Shown: positions 11,776-23,967 of the stretch, in pieces
How the letters are laid out: each line of letters begins with the position of its first letter
Position numbering within the stretch: position 1 is the stretch's first letter
Assembly: GCA_037178975.1 (NCBI GenBank)
Contig: JASJZH010000006.1
Span: 5,580,001-5,644,000 of the forward strand
Source of the DNA: Oscheius tipulae
Lineage: Eukaryota > Nematoda > Chromadorea > Rhabditida > Rhabditidae
Length of the DNA: 64,000 nt
Direction of reading: 5' to 3'
The notes under the pieces: model-generated
The model's input: only the letters and a program-made list of their open reading frames with translations
What the model was told of the DNA's origin: nothing
Database searches by the model: none
Translations under genes and position numbers: made by a program

Positions 11776-12882
11776 TCAAACCAGGAATATACTTCGAACA
11801 TTCCATGACAAGCTGCAAACAAAGTCAAGTTCTAAAGGAGTGAATCCTACAATGATCAGATATCCTTCGTAGTAAAAAGTGTAGAAAGGGACATAGTTTT
11901 TGACGACTCTCCAAGTGGCGATTAACAGGATCCAAGCACAAGCTCTAGTCGATACTTCCACAAAACTGAGAAGATTCTGAACAGGACCATGTTTTTGAAA
12001 TGCTGAATTTAACCATCCACATGACTGCTCTCGCAACTTTTACATGTTTCAAGGCTAGGATTGGTTGATCAATGAGCTTGAAGAAAATCTTGTTTGTCAA
12101 GTAATTTCCCAGAATCTGACATAGTAACCATGCGATTAGTGGACTGAAGTGGGGTAGGAAGGAATAATACTGTAAAGAATTATACGATTGTCTCTCCCTC
12201 TCACGTTGATTATATTGTTGTAAGGTGGCTCGACTACTGGTATCGAAAATTTTAAATATAAGTAAATGGACTGTAGAACGATGACTATAAATGCAGCAAG
12301 AGGAAAGACGAACAGAGTCGGTTTTCGGAAGAATGCAAGAATGACATAAAAGTGAAGAAAAATGGACAAAACTTCTTCGAAGAGCATTACACCAGCCATT
12401 CCCTGATACTGTTCCGTAAGTATATGAAAAGAAAGGACCTCTTCAAGAACAGCAACCGTGACATTATCAAATCGCTTGTAGAATCCATCATAGACGACGC
12501 TTGCCGTTATTTTATCTGAACGTAGGGGAAGAGCGCTCTGAACACTTTCTTTACAATTTACAGGAACAAACCTTCTGGTAGATGTTTTTCGTTGTAACGT
12601 GAACAGTTTCTGATAGCATGTAAGCCATGAGAAACATTGTTAGCACCTTCACTTTGTTCTTTTCCATTCTTCGCCAGAGAATTGCTACTAGCAGAACAAA
12701 GAAGATGACAGACAAACCCGAATTGCAGCGGTAAAGAGTTAAGATTTCGTTAACAAATGAGGAACTGCAGTTCTGCTTAAGTTCTTCAAGGCGAAAATCT
12801 TATAGGGTCGGGAAATAGAGAGAATTGTTTTACCTATGTAATCGGACTCTGCCATCATCCAATTGTTCGCTTGCGTCGACAT
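11776..12882 (-). CDS. Unknown multipass membrane protein
   Basis: Five exons: 12834-12882, 12572-12798, 12205-12537, 12044-12169, 11776-11976; phases close into 311 residues. After a short hydrophilic N-terminus with an ECD-like NCSS glycosylation site, about six hydrophobic segments appear, e.g. LSVIFFVLLVAILW, VLTMFLMAYML, LSIFLHFYVILAFF, LFVFPLAAFIVIVLQSIYL, SPLIAWLLCQILG and CAWILLIATW. A short in-frame stretch (about 12450-12420) could itself be a 30-nt intron with GT/AG ends, so the loop there is uncertain. The architecture would suit a nematode receptor, but I see no diagnostic motif of a serpentine family and do not assign one. Confidence 0.6.
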
Positions 12883-13238
12883 ACAGTTGTCTGAAAAGAA
12901 ACTGAAAAGTTTACAAATCTGGTACCTGGGTCCTCATAGTCCGTGTCGTCCATTGTTGCCAAGTGCTAGTCAGACAAAGAGCAGAAACATTCTATTGTTG
13001 ACAGCGCTTGCCGCAAACTACTTTATCACCAGAAATCGGTTTCTAGAAAACAACATCAGCCTGTTCACCTCGACAATTTATTTGGTACGAGTGAAATATT
13101 AAAATGTGTCGAGCGTTACAGGAATGGATAAACGCTAAACGATATGGGCTACAACATGGAGCATATTAGCTTAGAATCGAAGCTATATACAGCTACAAAA
13201 CTCAGGTACCCGAATTCGAACATTCAAATTAGGCCAAT
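12883..13238. other. Short intergenic stretch
   Basis: Lies between the starts of the membrane-protein gene and the 3' end of the phosphoesterase gene. No feature seen beyond probable promoter and 3' UTR sequence. Confidence 0.35.
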
Positions 13239-14292
13239 CTATTCTTCTTTTTTCGACCGACCAGCCGGCAAGGGAATATCAAAAATGATTGGGGAGTGAG
13301 CGCTCTGGAGCTTGTGATCAGTCATAGCTGCGTTAATGAAAGTTGTCACTCCATTAGTCGTAGATCCGTGCTTCTAGATTGATCCTTCGTTAAGTTTCTC
13401 ACTGGTTTTTACCTGATGGACATGACCAAAAACGTGGTATTTGGGCTTGACTCGTTGCTCGACAGTGTTCAAAAGCTCGACACAGCCACAGAGAATTCCG
13501 TCCATCTTGTTCCACGAATTGAAATCACCATGACCTTAACAGACGTCAATTATTAAAAACGGTAGTTTATAATAATTGTACCTAGCGGAGGGGTATGAGT
13601 AATAAGAACATCGACCTTTGCCGGAATCTGGTTCCATTTGTGTAGAATCTGCTGTCCTCGACTGCGGAAGAACGAATAGCCCGGCATCGAGTGCCAAGGA
13701 GCTCCATACACCTTGAGGCCGTAAACCTGAAACGTTTTCTTGTCAAGAACATTAAAAAACTAACATCGACAGACTTGTCACATATGTAGGTAACTGTTGA
13801 GAGAAGCTCCTGCGGTCGCTTGATGCCCAACATAGCCATTCCAGCTCTGTTCTTGTCAGGAATCTTCTCACCATCTTCGAAGCCGAGCTCGTGGTTGCCA
13901 GCAATAACAATCTTGTGTTTATGAGGAAGGCTTCCTAAATACACTTTTATAATAAGAATATCACGAATCTTACCAATTTCGGCATTAAACTTGATGACCT
14001 CCATAATATCACCTTCATTCGTGAAATCGCCCGCATGAATCAGGACGTCACCGTCGGGAATGATCGGTAACAACTCCTCCAGCTTCTCATGAGTGTCGGA
14101 GATACACACAAACCGAACCTTATCTTCAAAAACAGGCGTGTCGAGGCTGAAAAAATTCTTGTAAAAATGTTTTGCGAGCTAAACTCACGGAAGTTCCTTA
14201 GCTGTTTCACTGATACGGCCCTCGCTTTTGTACTTCTTCCAACAGTCAATAGGCTTGGCAGACAGAGGATCAACCAGAACGTAGTTGTCCAT
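13239..14292 (-). CDS. Metallophosphoesterase, MPPED1/MPPED2 (239FB) type
   Basis: Six exons: 14189-14292, 13974-14146, 13765-13934, 13582-13726, 13413-13534, 13239-13373; phases close into 282 residues, close to the usual family size of about 290. The calcineurin-like metal-site motifs appear in order: FVCISDTHEK (D-x-H), DVLIHAGDFTNEG (GD), IVIAGNHELGF (GNHE), VYGAPWHSMPG-type core (YGLKVYGAPWHSMPGYSFF), LITHTPPLGHGD (TH) and YHVFGHVHQ (GHxH). All six dinuclear-metal ligand motifs are intact, so a catalytically competent cAMP/phosphoester hydrolase is likely; vertebrate MPPED2 carries a Gly in the last GHxH, whereas here the His is kept. The protein ends in a basic-acidic tail (GRSKKEE). 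No signal peptide, so probably cytosolic. Confidence 0.9.
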
Positions 14293-17200
14293 GCTGTTTC
14301 TGCAAATTTAGAGTTTGTTAAAAGAGAACAGAAGGACTTCTCCAGGTTATATAGTAAAGGCGAAAAAAAGCCGAGAGTTTTGCGGTTACCAATATAGGAT
14401 CGCCATAGTTCGCTCTATTCGAACTCGAAATCTATAAAGCCGCCCGCGCGTAATCTGAGTCTTTGATCAAAATTGCCGTTCAAATACCTCTTTTCACAAT
14501 AAAGGGAACAAGATCGAAATATCAACAAGGAAATTGGCGAGATGAGAGCGTTTCGCGGTCGGGCATGGGAGCCAGTATTGGTCTACAGTTAATAATGAAA
14601 ACTAGCCGCACTTGTTTAGAAAAAGCGCGAATGTCAAAGGCCATACGACTGATTTCTTGCAACTGGTCGTTACAGCCTATCTCTTTAACCAGTTTCCGTT
14701 AAAGACAACAAAAGCAACATAGGATACGTCAGCGAAAATTCCCCCAATAAAGATCTTTGATCTCGTTTCTGTACAAAGTATAGTGAGAGAAAATGTTCGG
14801 GATTACACAAATCTAACATTGGAACGGAAAACAACGATGACACGGAAAAGGAGGGATCTAGACCCAAGAGAGCTTGTCTGACGGAAGGAAGAATTGGGGT
14901 CAATGGAGGAGATCGTGCTATAGATTGCGAGCGGATCTATTATGAGTCTACCTGCGGCACTTTGACTGTCCTTATTCCGTCTTAAACACGGCGAATTGTT
15001 TGTGTCCTACACGGGAAAATGTGTCAAAAAAGGCGTCTTATAGGAAGAATTGTTCGAAATTGGCTCACTTCGATTCAAGAGGGTCGCACTGCACCAGAAA
15101 GTGCAAGCGCACTGTAAGAACCAACCTGTTTTCATGATCATGTTTCATTATCTAGGGATGAGATCTCACTTACATTCTGTTTTGAAAGAGTTTAGCAATT
15201 GTTGCATATTATAATTTGTATTTAATGCAAAGAACAGCGAATGGTAATTACAATACCTGAAGAGAAATTGAGCTACTCAACGCGTCCTTGTCTGTACACT
15301 CCTCAAGTGTTTATGCAGGCATGGTCTACTTTCGTCATAAAATCATTTAGGTCGTCTTTTTGGGGACAGTGTTGGGCGAACTACGCATTTATCGAGGGGA
15401 ATCCACCTGAATTTCAGTAACAAAGTAGCCCAAATTTTGTCTAACTTCTTTGATATTTCCGCCGTTCAAAAAATTAAACTGGTTGAGTATAAGGAGAGAG
15501 TTCGGTCAGAGGGTGGTATGATATTACAGTGGCCAGGCACTCGGCTGACCTTCGACGGGGATTCACTCGGTCATTGAGGCTCAACCCTCAATTTATGCGA
15601 AGGAAGTTGAAAATTTTCAAAAGGCAACATTTTTAAGGGAAGGCAAGAAAATAGCGGAATTATCGGACCATCTCTCAGGAAAGACCTCAAAAAGTGGGCG
15701 AAACATTATTAGTTGACAGTGTAACAACAAGACGGTTCTCTCTGATGTTTCGAAACGGACATCAAAAACAAGGCGTCGGCTCTCTTCTCGAACAAAATGA
15801 GAAAACCACCTCCTTTTCCTAAAGGAACATAAAAGCGAACACCAGCTGTGACTTCTGGGATACAAACAGGGGCACGACACCGGTTGAACCGGGTATGCAA
15901 ATTGTTATTGGCATCATGGCGACAGCGTCACAGAGAACCGGCTTCTACTTTTTTACATGAGAGAAGAAAGGCTCAATTATGCGTACAGGAATTATTCAGA
16001 AAATTTTAGTGAGCAGTGAATGGGCTTTCTCGCGTCCAAAAAATAAGCTAGTGCGTCGAAAAACTTGCTTGAATCGATAGGCTACAATTTTTGAAACAAA
16101 GTGAGCTTCGAAAAAAGAGGCGGAAGTGTTGAAGGACAGAAAGGCGCGCTGCCAAGGTATAGGAGTACATCTCAGTCCATGTGTTGGCGCCAGATTATAA
16201 TCACAAGTAACAGATTTGAAGTGCGATAAACCCACAAGAGAACAAAAAAGAGATCTAATCATCGGAGTTAGACAGGTCTTCTTGAGTCCAAGGTGAATTG
16301 ATTCAAGTGCCATTTGTCTGACAAAGTACAACGTGTGAGGACGATGGAATACACCTTGCGAACGTAAAAAGACAGTTGAAGCTGCGCACCCAACGAACGA
16401 GTCTGTTCGGGGAAAGGCGCAGCTGATCCATGCCGTGTTCAGCTGACCAGCCTATGCTACACCTCAGGATGACTGGCTTCACTGACGTTCTTAGAAATAA
16501 CTGTAAAGTCAGAGGAGAGAGGCGTTTAGAAGGAGGACAACACCCTTGATGTTCACATGTTTGGACAAAGAACCGCGTACGAAGAACCAACGAACCTTAT
16601 CAAACAATAATGTTGCATTCCAGTGTTAACCATTTGCATGACGCATGGTTTGAAGAACGAGATTTATTACCTGCATGTTTTTTGAAACACAAAATAGGGA
16701 ATTGTGCATGTAAAATCTGTGCTCATCGTTTACAAAGCCTCCAAACATTTCAGGCAAAAATTGTTAGAAAATGCTCATGGTATCTTTACTTTAGTAAAAC
16801 AACGCTCTCGCTTCTGTTCAAGTTCTGCCGTTTGTGCAAAAACAACGTCGGACAGAAATAAACTATTGCGCTTTAGGAGGAGGAACATTTGTCGAATGTT
16901 CACAATAGAATATTTTGCCAAATGTTGCAGGCGCCTAAACAAAGTTTCAGTTTGTCGAATTGAGTTCATCAAACACTTCTTTAATTTTGTCCTATTTCCA
17001 CTGTTGAACGCTGGCCAAACTTTCTCTTCCAGACGGAAACAAAAAATCAAAACTTGCTTTTGCTTGAAATCCGCCACCTAATGGCGAGATGAAATGGCTT
17101 TCGCACCATCGGGGCCGGACCACCTACATGTCTGCAGAACGGTCGACCAAGAACCAAACAGAATCCGGTCAATCAACAAAATATTTGCCAGGTACAAAGT

Positions 17201-17875
17201 GGTTTGGACCGCAAATGAACTGTTCTCGCTAAGGAAATGTTTACCAGCATGAAGAAGTATAATGGTGACGTCACGGTGGCACGCGAAGCCGTCTGAGTCA
17301 TGGCGACAGGCGCCTCTTGATCTTTTGTTTCTCAGCTTTCGGGCTTGAAAATCATTCATGCCTCCAATTTCCCTTTATCAATAGAGCTCAAAAAACAAGG
17401 CAAATGTTTTCGAGTATGTCTATTTTGGACATGCAAAGCAAACAGCTTTACATTATTGTATAAACATCGCTTGTTTTAGAATAGCGACGATTGTCTGTTT
17501 CGGTTGCCGGCTTTGCTCGCGGTATGGTCTTGTGAACTGTTGAACCAATAATATCTCCCTAACAAGCTGAAAACCTAGCGCAATTTGGTCTTCTCGTGGT
17601 TCTTGACACGCCGTGATCCAACGCGTCACTGTGTAGCTACTGTGAATCGTCGGAGTCCCGCCCTATTTCCGCCCGTATATAACAAATCCTCGCGGAGCTC
17701 AACTCACTCTAATCTACATGTAGTCTTTTACCTGTACCGTTCTTTTGACACTGATAAATCTTGTTACACCTAAACTCTAATTGCAGTTTTCAGTTCAGTT
17801 TTTTTTTAAACTCTTTCATATCATTCATAAAACTTTTCAGTGCTTTGTTTACAACACTCGGGAACCCGTACAAGC
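14293..17875. other. 3.6-kb gene-free stretch
   Basis: Several open frames of 60-125 codons occur on both strands, often overlapping each other antisense, with no domain, signal peptide or coherent splicing. I see no repeat or RNA gene. The final few hundred bases include a TATATAA-like sequence near 17677 that may belong to the TIL gene's promoter. Confidence 0.4.
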
Positions 17876-20800
17876 ATGAAACTCATTCTGGTGAGTTGAA
17901 TCAGATACTAGTTATGGGTTTTATTAAACCGCGCGTGGGCAATTAACTTTTTTTTCGGGATCAACCGGTAGGATGAGCTGATCAAAAGTTCAACAGCCTA
18001 TATATCCTGTAGTCTGTTGAAAAGAAGATCAAAATTGTTTTAGGTTGGCCTTCTTGCCCTTCAGACAGTGGCTTCGAGATCAGTCACTGATTCAACTCCT
18101 ATTCCACTCAGTCTAGTGGACATTGCTGGACCATGCGCGACTATGAGATGCATGGCCGGAACAACGTATGACAAGGAATTAGAGTTTTGCTTATGTTTGT
18201 TTTCAGTTGCCGTCTTCTCGCCAAACCAGACTGCAAAGAGAACTGTGAACTCGTTCCCCAGTGCGTCAACGACAGCACCAATAATACAGGTAAGATCTTA
18301 TAGATAACCAGCATGTGTCAATTTAACAGACGACTGCGGACCAAATGCTCAAAGAGAAGCATGCGGCACAGCATGCGAGCCAACCTGTGACAGTCAAAAC
18401 GTTGTGAGTAAATAACACACAAGGAAGTCCAAATGACGTTCAGACTATTTGTACTGCTAACTGCGTTGTTAATGTTTGTCGCTGCAAGCCAGGATTCGTG
18501 AGAAACACTGTTGGCAGTTGCGTCGAGCCTTCTCAATGCTCTGAAGGCAATAGTGTATTCTGAGTTTAACAGTTTGAAGTTTAGTTCCTCGTTTAACTTG
18601 TGCCACAGTCGACTGCATGCCTGGCTACCGATGCGAGCAAATTATGGTCAACTGCTTTGTGCCTCCTTGCCCTCAACCGCCACCTAAATGCGTTCCCATC
18701 AATAGTTTCTTACTTGCTTTGGATAAAGTATACATGGTTTTAGGATCAACACCTGCTCCGTCTAACCACAGCTGTGCTACCAATGAGGTCTTTAATCAGT
18801 GTGGAAACGCCTGTGAGAAGACTTGTGCTACTCGCAACAGCATGGTAGCACGAACTGCATTTTTAAACTAAAATGATACTCAGGCCTGCCCGATGATCTG
18901 CATGACTGATGGTGCTTGCACATGCAAGAACGGATTTGTCCGCGAGAATGGAGAGTGTGTGAGCGAATCCACATGTCCATCAGGTAGAAATCCTGTGTTG
19001 TATCCTCGTCCAAGCCAACGAGGTTAAATCTGTTTTGCCCTCTATGTTTTGAACGTGTTGTCCAAACGGTGTACCTATGTTCGGTCTCTATCTGTTCTTG
19101 TCCGGTTCAATGAATATGTGTTTCTATTTCTTCAGTTGAGAATGGTACCTGCTCCAAGAATGAAACCCACACAACTTGTGGTACTGCGTGTGAGCCCAGT
19201 TGCTCTTCTCCCAGACCGGTAAGACAACTAGGCTTCCGAGTTTAATTTTATAGTCTGTCTGCACTGCGCAGTGTGTAGTCGGATGTCAATGCAACAAAGG
19301 TTTCTTAAGGAATGCAACAGGGGCCTGTGTTTCTTCTGCAGACTGTTCTGCTGATTGTGAGATGCTACAATTATTCTAAGCATACTCATTCAGCCGGAAC
19401 AACGTGCGCTAATGCTCGTTGTGGATACGATACTGAATGCAAAATGGTCAAGCCACTTTTCTGTGCTTCAAAATCATGCCCTGCTCGTCCTCAATGCGTG
19501 CCCCGTGGATTCAGTGAGTCATATTTTTTTAAAACGTAATTATTGTCGATGTGTAGGTGCTTCCACAACAGCTCCTGTCAAATGCAATCTTCAATGCAAG
19601 CCAGGACAGGTCTGCCAACTTCAGGAGGTGGTGTGCGCGATGGCGCCCTGCAATCCTATTCCTCAGTGTGTGGATGAAATTATTGGTAAAGCGAATTACA
19701 TTAAAGATAATATACAATTTAGAAAGTGGCTGTGAACTGGTCGACTGCCAATCCGGCTTCAGATGCGTCGAGGAGACAAATCCTTGTTTCGTGGCACCTT
19801 GCCCCAAATCTGCCAAATGCGTTCCAATGACAAATGCTACATGCGACACTGTCAAAATCAGATGCGATGAAAACTACGGTTGTGGAATTGTTGATGGTTC
19901 CCCAAGATGCGTGTACAGTAACAAGATTTGTATGATCAAGCAATTCCAGTTTTCAGATGGGCCAAGCTCTTGTGCTGCAACTCTCTGCATGGCTGGAACT
20001 GATTGTATTGAAGAGCCCTTGAACTGCAGTACTCCTCCATGGTAAAAGAGACAGTGGTCCCTCATCGTATTGTTTCAGTGGAACCAAGGCTACTTGCGCC
20101 GCCCGTAGTAACTCTGGATCAACCTGTGCCGCTACTGATTGCGCAGTCGGATTTGAATGCGTCGAAGAAACCCATCCTTGTTTCGTTGCCCCATGGTGAG
20201 TATGCCCAACGTCTATAATCCAGATATTTTAGCTCGACTGAAGCCAAATGCGTTCGATCAAACTCTACTGGAGGAACCACCTGTGGGAACGTCCGTCTGA
20301 AGTGTCATGCTGGAGAACACTGTGGAATGGTCAATGGAGCACCAACCTGCGTGAAAGCTTGTGCCGCCAATGAAACTTTCACCGAATGCAGCAGCCTTTG
20401 TGAGGAGGTCTGTGGACAAGAACTAAAGATGGTAAGATATCCTCAGCGGTACTAAATAGATCAGGCTTGCCCTGCTTCTTGCGGACCAGCAAAGTGCCAG
20501 TGCAACTTTGGCTACAAGAGAAACTCTTCTGGAGTTTGTGTTCTACCAGTCGATTGCAACAAAAAGGGTAACACCATCTCTTGAACACCTTTTGGTTCTA
20601 TCCTGTTTGTAACATTTTCGACATTTTAACCACGGTTCAATAAAGGCTTTAAGTTCAACGTTGCACACAACACTTATTTTTCAAGAACACACCCTAACTT
20701 GTGCTACTATAAAATGTGGATTTGGTACAACTTGTGTAATGGGAAACAATGGTCCAACATGTACGAATCGTAAGATTGTTTGTCTATATTATTCAATTTC

Positions 20801-21558
20801 TATTAGAAACATTGCAATGCGGAGAGAACGAGATAGAAGACAAGTGCGGTGGATGTGAAAAAACTTGCAAAGATCAGAACCCAGTAATTTATTCAAAAAA
20901 AAACGTCTATGATATAGCTCAGATCTGTACAGAAATGTGCCGAAAACCCAAATGCGTTTGTGCTAATGGATTTGTCAGAAATGATCAATTTGAATGCGTA
21001 TCTTTTGACATGTGTCAAGATTCAAGTGAAGGTGGTAAGTTAAGAGAGTTCAGTGGTTGGAAAAAACTATTTTAGGACGTGAATGTGCTTCTAATGAAGT
21101 TCACACCGATTGTATGCCTCAATGCGAGAACACTTGCAGGGGAGATAAGGTATTTGCAAAATTTGCTGTTCGCACAATGAGCTCCAGTGCGCCGCATCTG
21201 GAAACATGACGATCGCTCTATGTACCCCTGGATGTATGTGCAAGCCTTTCTACAAACGAGACGAGAACGGATTCTGTCGTCACAACAGACAGTGTTTTGC
21301 CCGTAAGTTTATAAAAAGTATAACCTCTATAGCAACTTTTAGATTCCGGATGTGGTGACAACGAGCAGTGGGACAAGTGTCGTCCATGTGAGAAGACTTG
21401 TGAAGATCCCAATGGCGCGGTAAAGAAATCCTCTTCTTGACACTACTTCAATTTTTCAGAAATGTTCAAAGAAGTGCTCTCCCGGCTGCAGTTGTAAGGA
21501 GGGATTTGTCAGAAACGCCGATGGTGACTGCGTCAACGAATCTACTGGCTGCAAATGA
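17876..21558 (+). CDS. Secreted protein with seven TIL domains and interleaved cysteine modules
   Basis: Twenty-four exons (first 17876-17890, second 18044-18165, last 21460-21558); every phase closes, giving 817 residues. The signal peptide is MKLILVGLLALQTVAS. Seven trypsin-inhibitor-like (TIL) units follow the pattern C-x-x-N-E-x-x-x-x-C-G-x-x-C-E-x-x-C ... C-x-C-x-x-G-F-x-R ... C; each is split by one phase-0 intron in the middle, a repeated exon-pair design. They begin near 18330, 18744, 19136, 20343, 20807, 21076 and 21343. Between the signal peptide and the fifth TIL unit lie about ten shorter modules of the form C-x-x-x-x-C-x-x-G-x-x-C-x-x-x-x-x-C-x-x-x-x-C-x-P-x-x-C-V (for example VDCMPGYRCEQIMVNCF). 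TIL domains usually inhibit serine proteases; here reactive-site loops differ between units, suggesting several targets or a structural role. Cell location: secreted. Confidence 0.9.
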
Positions 21559-21587
21559 CTCCTCCCCCAAAAATGCATGATAGGTGG

Positions 21588-21593
21588 AATAAA
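21588..21593 (+). terminator. Polyadenylation signal of the TIL-array gene
   Basis: AATAAA 30 bases after the stop; a second copy follows at about 21598. Confidence 0.6.
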
Positions 21594-22153
21594 ATGTTAA
21601 TAAAAAGAAGATGAGTAAGACGCCCGTTATATCGGGGTCCACGTCATTTCAATGACATCGCTAAAGAGACAAAGGAACAAAGAAAAGTTGCTTGCAGAAG
21701 CTGACACGTTCTGCTGAAAACTTTACTCACATACCGTTGATCCCAAAAGCGTGGCAACTCACGCAGTCTAATAACAAGTAGTCGATCAGAACAAAAACGG
21801 GAATGTCCATAATATTGACAAAAAAGTTGAGCGGTTTTCGAGGCTTTGACTTTGAGAAAGAATACAATTGATGAGTCAATTCGAAAATAGTACGTGTACT
21901 GTGTGCACAGCAGGATCAGAAAGAGCACAAGTGGGCCAACTGGTGTAGTCAAAATGACAGTTTTGTTTTCCAATATGGCAAATACGTCTGATCTTGTGAA
22001 CATATTTTCATTGTCTGATGTGACGTTGGCCGTAAAGCGGTCCCGAACGCATCTACTCGCACAATATAAAAGAGAAGAAGCGTCCTTTATGGACATCATT
22101 CAAACCTTTCCATCATTTCCGCTTTCTTAACAAACTTTTCAACTAACATTAAG
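21594..22153. other. Spacer between the two TIL genes
   Basis: About 560 bases. Open frames exist on both strands but show no family resemblance. Probably the promoter region of the downstream TIL gene. Confidence 0.4.
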
Positions 22154-22160
22154 GTTTCAG
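22154..22160 (+). promoter_or_regulatory. Trans-splice acceptor directly before the small TIL gene
   Basis: GTTTCAG ends on the base before the ATG at 22161, which leaves no room for a normal 5' UTR unless a leader is added by trans-splicing or a 5' intron ends here. Confidence 0.6.
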
Positions 22161-22836
22161 ATGAAATTCCTTATTGCTATTCTTGCTGTAATCGCCTTCG
22201 CATATGCTCAGAATGAGCAGTCTTGCAAGACTAATGAAGAATTCAAGGATTGTGGAACAGCATGTGAGCCATCTTGCTTTCAACCCAAGCCGGTAAATCC
22301 AATTCCTCTTCAAATTACAAAATTGTTCAGGAAATGTGTACCATGCAGTGTGTTAAAGGTTGCCAATGTAAAGCCGGATTCTACCGTAACGACCAAAAGC
22401 AATGCGTTGCTCTGAAGGACTGCACTCAAGGAGGCAGACCTACCAGATGTAAGCCCTCTTTTTTTAACTCAAGTAAATCTCATCTAGCTCCTGTTGGAGG
22501 ATGTTCCGTCATCAAGTGCAAGGCAGGATTTGTCTGTGAAGAAAGTCCAATTATGTGTCTCCGTCCCGGCTGCCCTCCCCGTCGTGGACGTTGTGTTCCT
22601 GCCCCAACCACTGATCGTGTAACTCGCGGCACCAGTAAGCCACTAGTCTTTTTTTTTTAAATCCAAATCACTTAAAGACCCTTGTGCTACTATCCTCTGC
22701 CCTCCTGGTCAGACCTGCGAGCTTCAACAGGTTCAATGCTTCACCACTCCTTGGTAAGAAAGTCCCAATTGTATGCAATATCCTTTTCAGTGATCCTATC
22801 CCCGTCTGCAAAGGAACTACTGCAACCCTTCAATAA
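22161..22836 (+). CDS. Small secreted TIL-domain protein, paralogue of the upstream array
   Basis: Five exons: 22161-22292, 22331-22448, 22488-22634, 22678-22753, 22791-22836; 172 residues. Signal peptide MKFLIAILAVIAFAYAQ, then one complete TIL unit (SCKTNEEFKDCGTACEPSC to CTQGG), again split by an intron after the second cysteine block, then two of the short cysteine modules (CSVIKCKAGFVCEESPIMC and CATILCPPGQTCELQQVQC). It has exactly the building blocks of the 24-exon gene 600 bases upstream in the same orientation, so a tandem duplication with loss of modules is the simplest reading. Likely a secreted protease inhibitor; target unknown. Confidence 0.88.
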
Positions 22837-22842
22837 GTCTTT

Positions 22843-22848
22843 AATAAA
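22843..22848 (+). terminator. Polyadenylation signal of the small TIL gene
   Basis: AATAAA only 7 bases after the stop and 10 bases from the end of the opposing receptor gene, so the two 3' UTRs probably overlap. Confidence 0.6.
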
Positions 22849-22857
22849 TATTCCGCA

Positions 22858-23967
22858 TCATAACTGTCTACTAACATAAGATCCCGTGTTCTTAGCGGGC
22901 ACAACTAGATGTCGTTGTCTGCCGGGAAACATTTCCTTCTTATAGACCATTATGAATATAAGTCTGAAAAGAACAATAAGACCTTTCCTTGTCTGGCACG
23001 CACCCTTCAATAATATGACCACCGTTGGAAAACATTGTGTTGCAGAAGAACTTCCCAATCCGTGAAGTGATCGAGTTGATAATCTGAGTCCACCAGACAA
23101 TTTGAACAGTCAGCCACAAGAGACATTCAGCTAAGGCGAAAATGAAAAGACGAATATTACTGTCGTTTTTACCCTCAGATTCGTGTGCACTTCGGGTTTT
23201 TGACTGAATTTCTTGTGTTTACACACACTTCTTACCATTATGTAAATGTAACGTCCTAACGTCACAATGTTCAAAAACAATGAACCAAAAATGTTTGGCA
23301 GATTGATGATCTGCCCGTATGTTTTCTCTTCCCAACAGCCATCGTAGCTCATTTTCGTTTGCATATTCGGCAAATCGAAAGTCAGTACGCAGCCTGAACC
23401 AGTTTACAGCCGACTAATACTAATTACCTCTGGCAAGGGTCTCCCCTAGCACGGACAGGCCAGCTAGCCAGGAAAAGGCTATTAGCGTCTGAATTATAAT
23501 ATCAAACAGTATTTCTTGTAGAAAACCATTACAACTGGCATTTTAAAAATTCGATGATACTTGTTCCAGAAGTAAACAGCCACAAATCTGTTAAATGAAA
23601 GAAAAAGCTCGGATGGATATAGTGAGACTTCAGGTGTTGTTACCACATTCAAACCGTATATCAACATGTCTTGCCCTCTGAACCTGAGCTTGTTTGATCC
23701 ACTAAACATTTTACGCAAAAAGAGGAACAGCCATTGAAACTGTCATCGACATACTCGACAAGGTGTGAGCGACAGAACGAGAAAGACACAACAGGACAAA
23801 CGGAGACTTTGATTTGACTCTTAGAGCCATTTTGAAGATGATAAGACCATGTACCAGTACACAGATGCAGCATACCTATTTAAAGTTAATTAGGAATTGA
23901 GAGCGCAACCTACAGCTGTCAGGACAGACGCACAAAAGATGTTCTCCTCATCAGTGCTTAGGATCAT
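22858..23967 (-). CDS. Serpentine chemoreceptor (7TM GPCR), srx-like
   Basis: Seven exons: 23914-23967, 23715-23875, 23536-23677, 23428-23488, 23236-23393, 23004-23203, 22858-22963; phases close into 293 residues. Seven hydrophobic spans can be followed: VCCICVLVHGLIIF, FVLLCLSRSVAHTLSSMSM, a third ending in SELFLSFNRFVAVYF, TLIAFSWLAGLSVL, IINLPNIFGSLFLNIVTL, NIRLFIFALAECLLWLTVQ and GLIFIMVYKKEMF. The NRFVAVYF at the end of span 3 followed by WNKYHRIF is the srx/srt-group counterpart of the DRY motif, and the loop with GCWEE-type cysteine before span 5 fits. The ligand is unknown; such receptors act in chemosensory neurons. It overlaps nothing but is convergent with, and 21 bases from, the small TIL gene. 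Confidence 0.75.
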
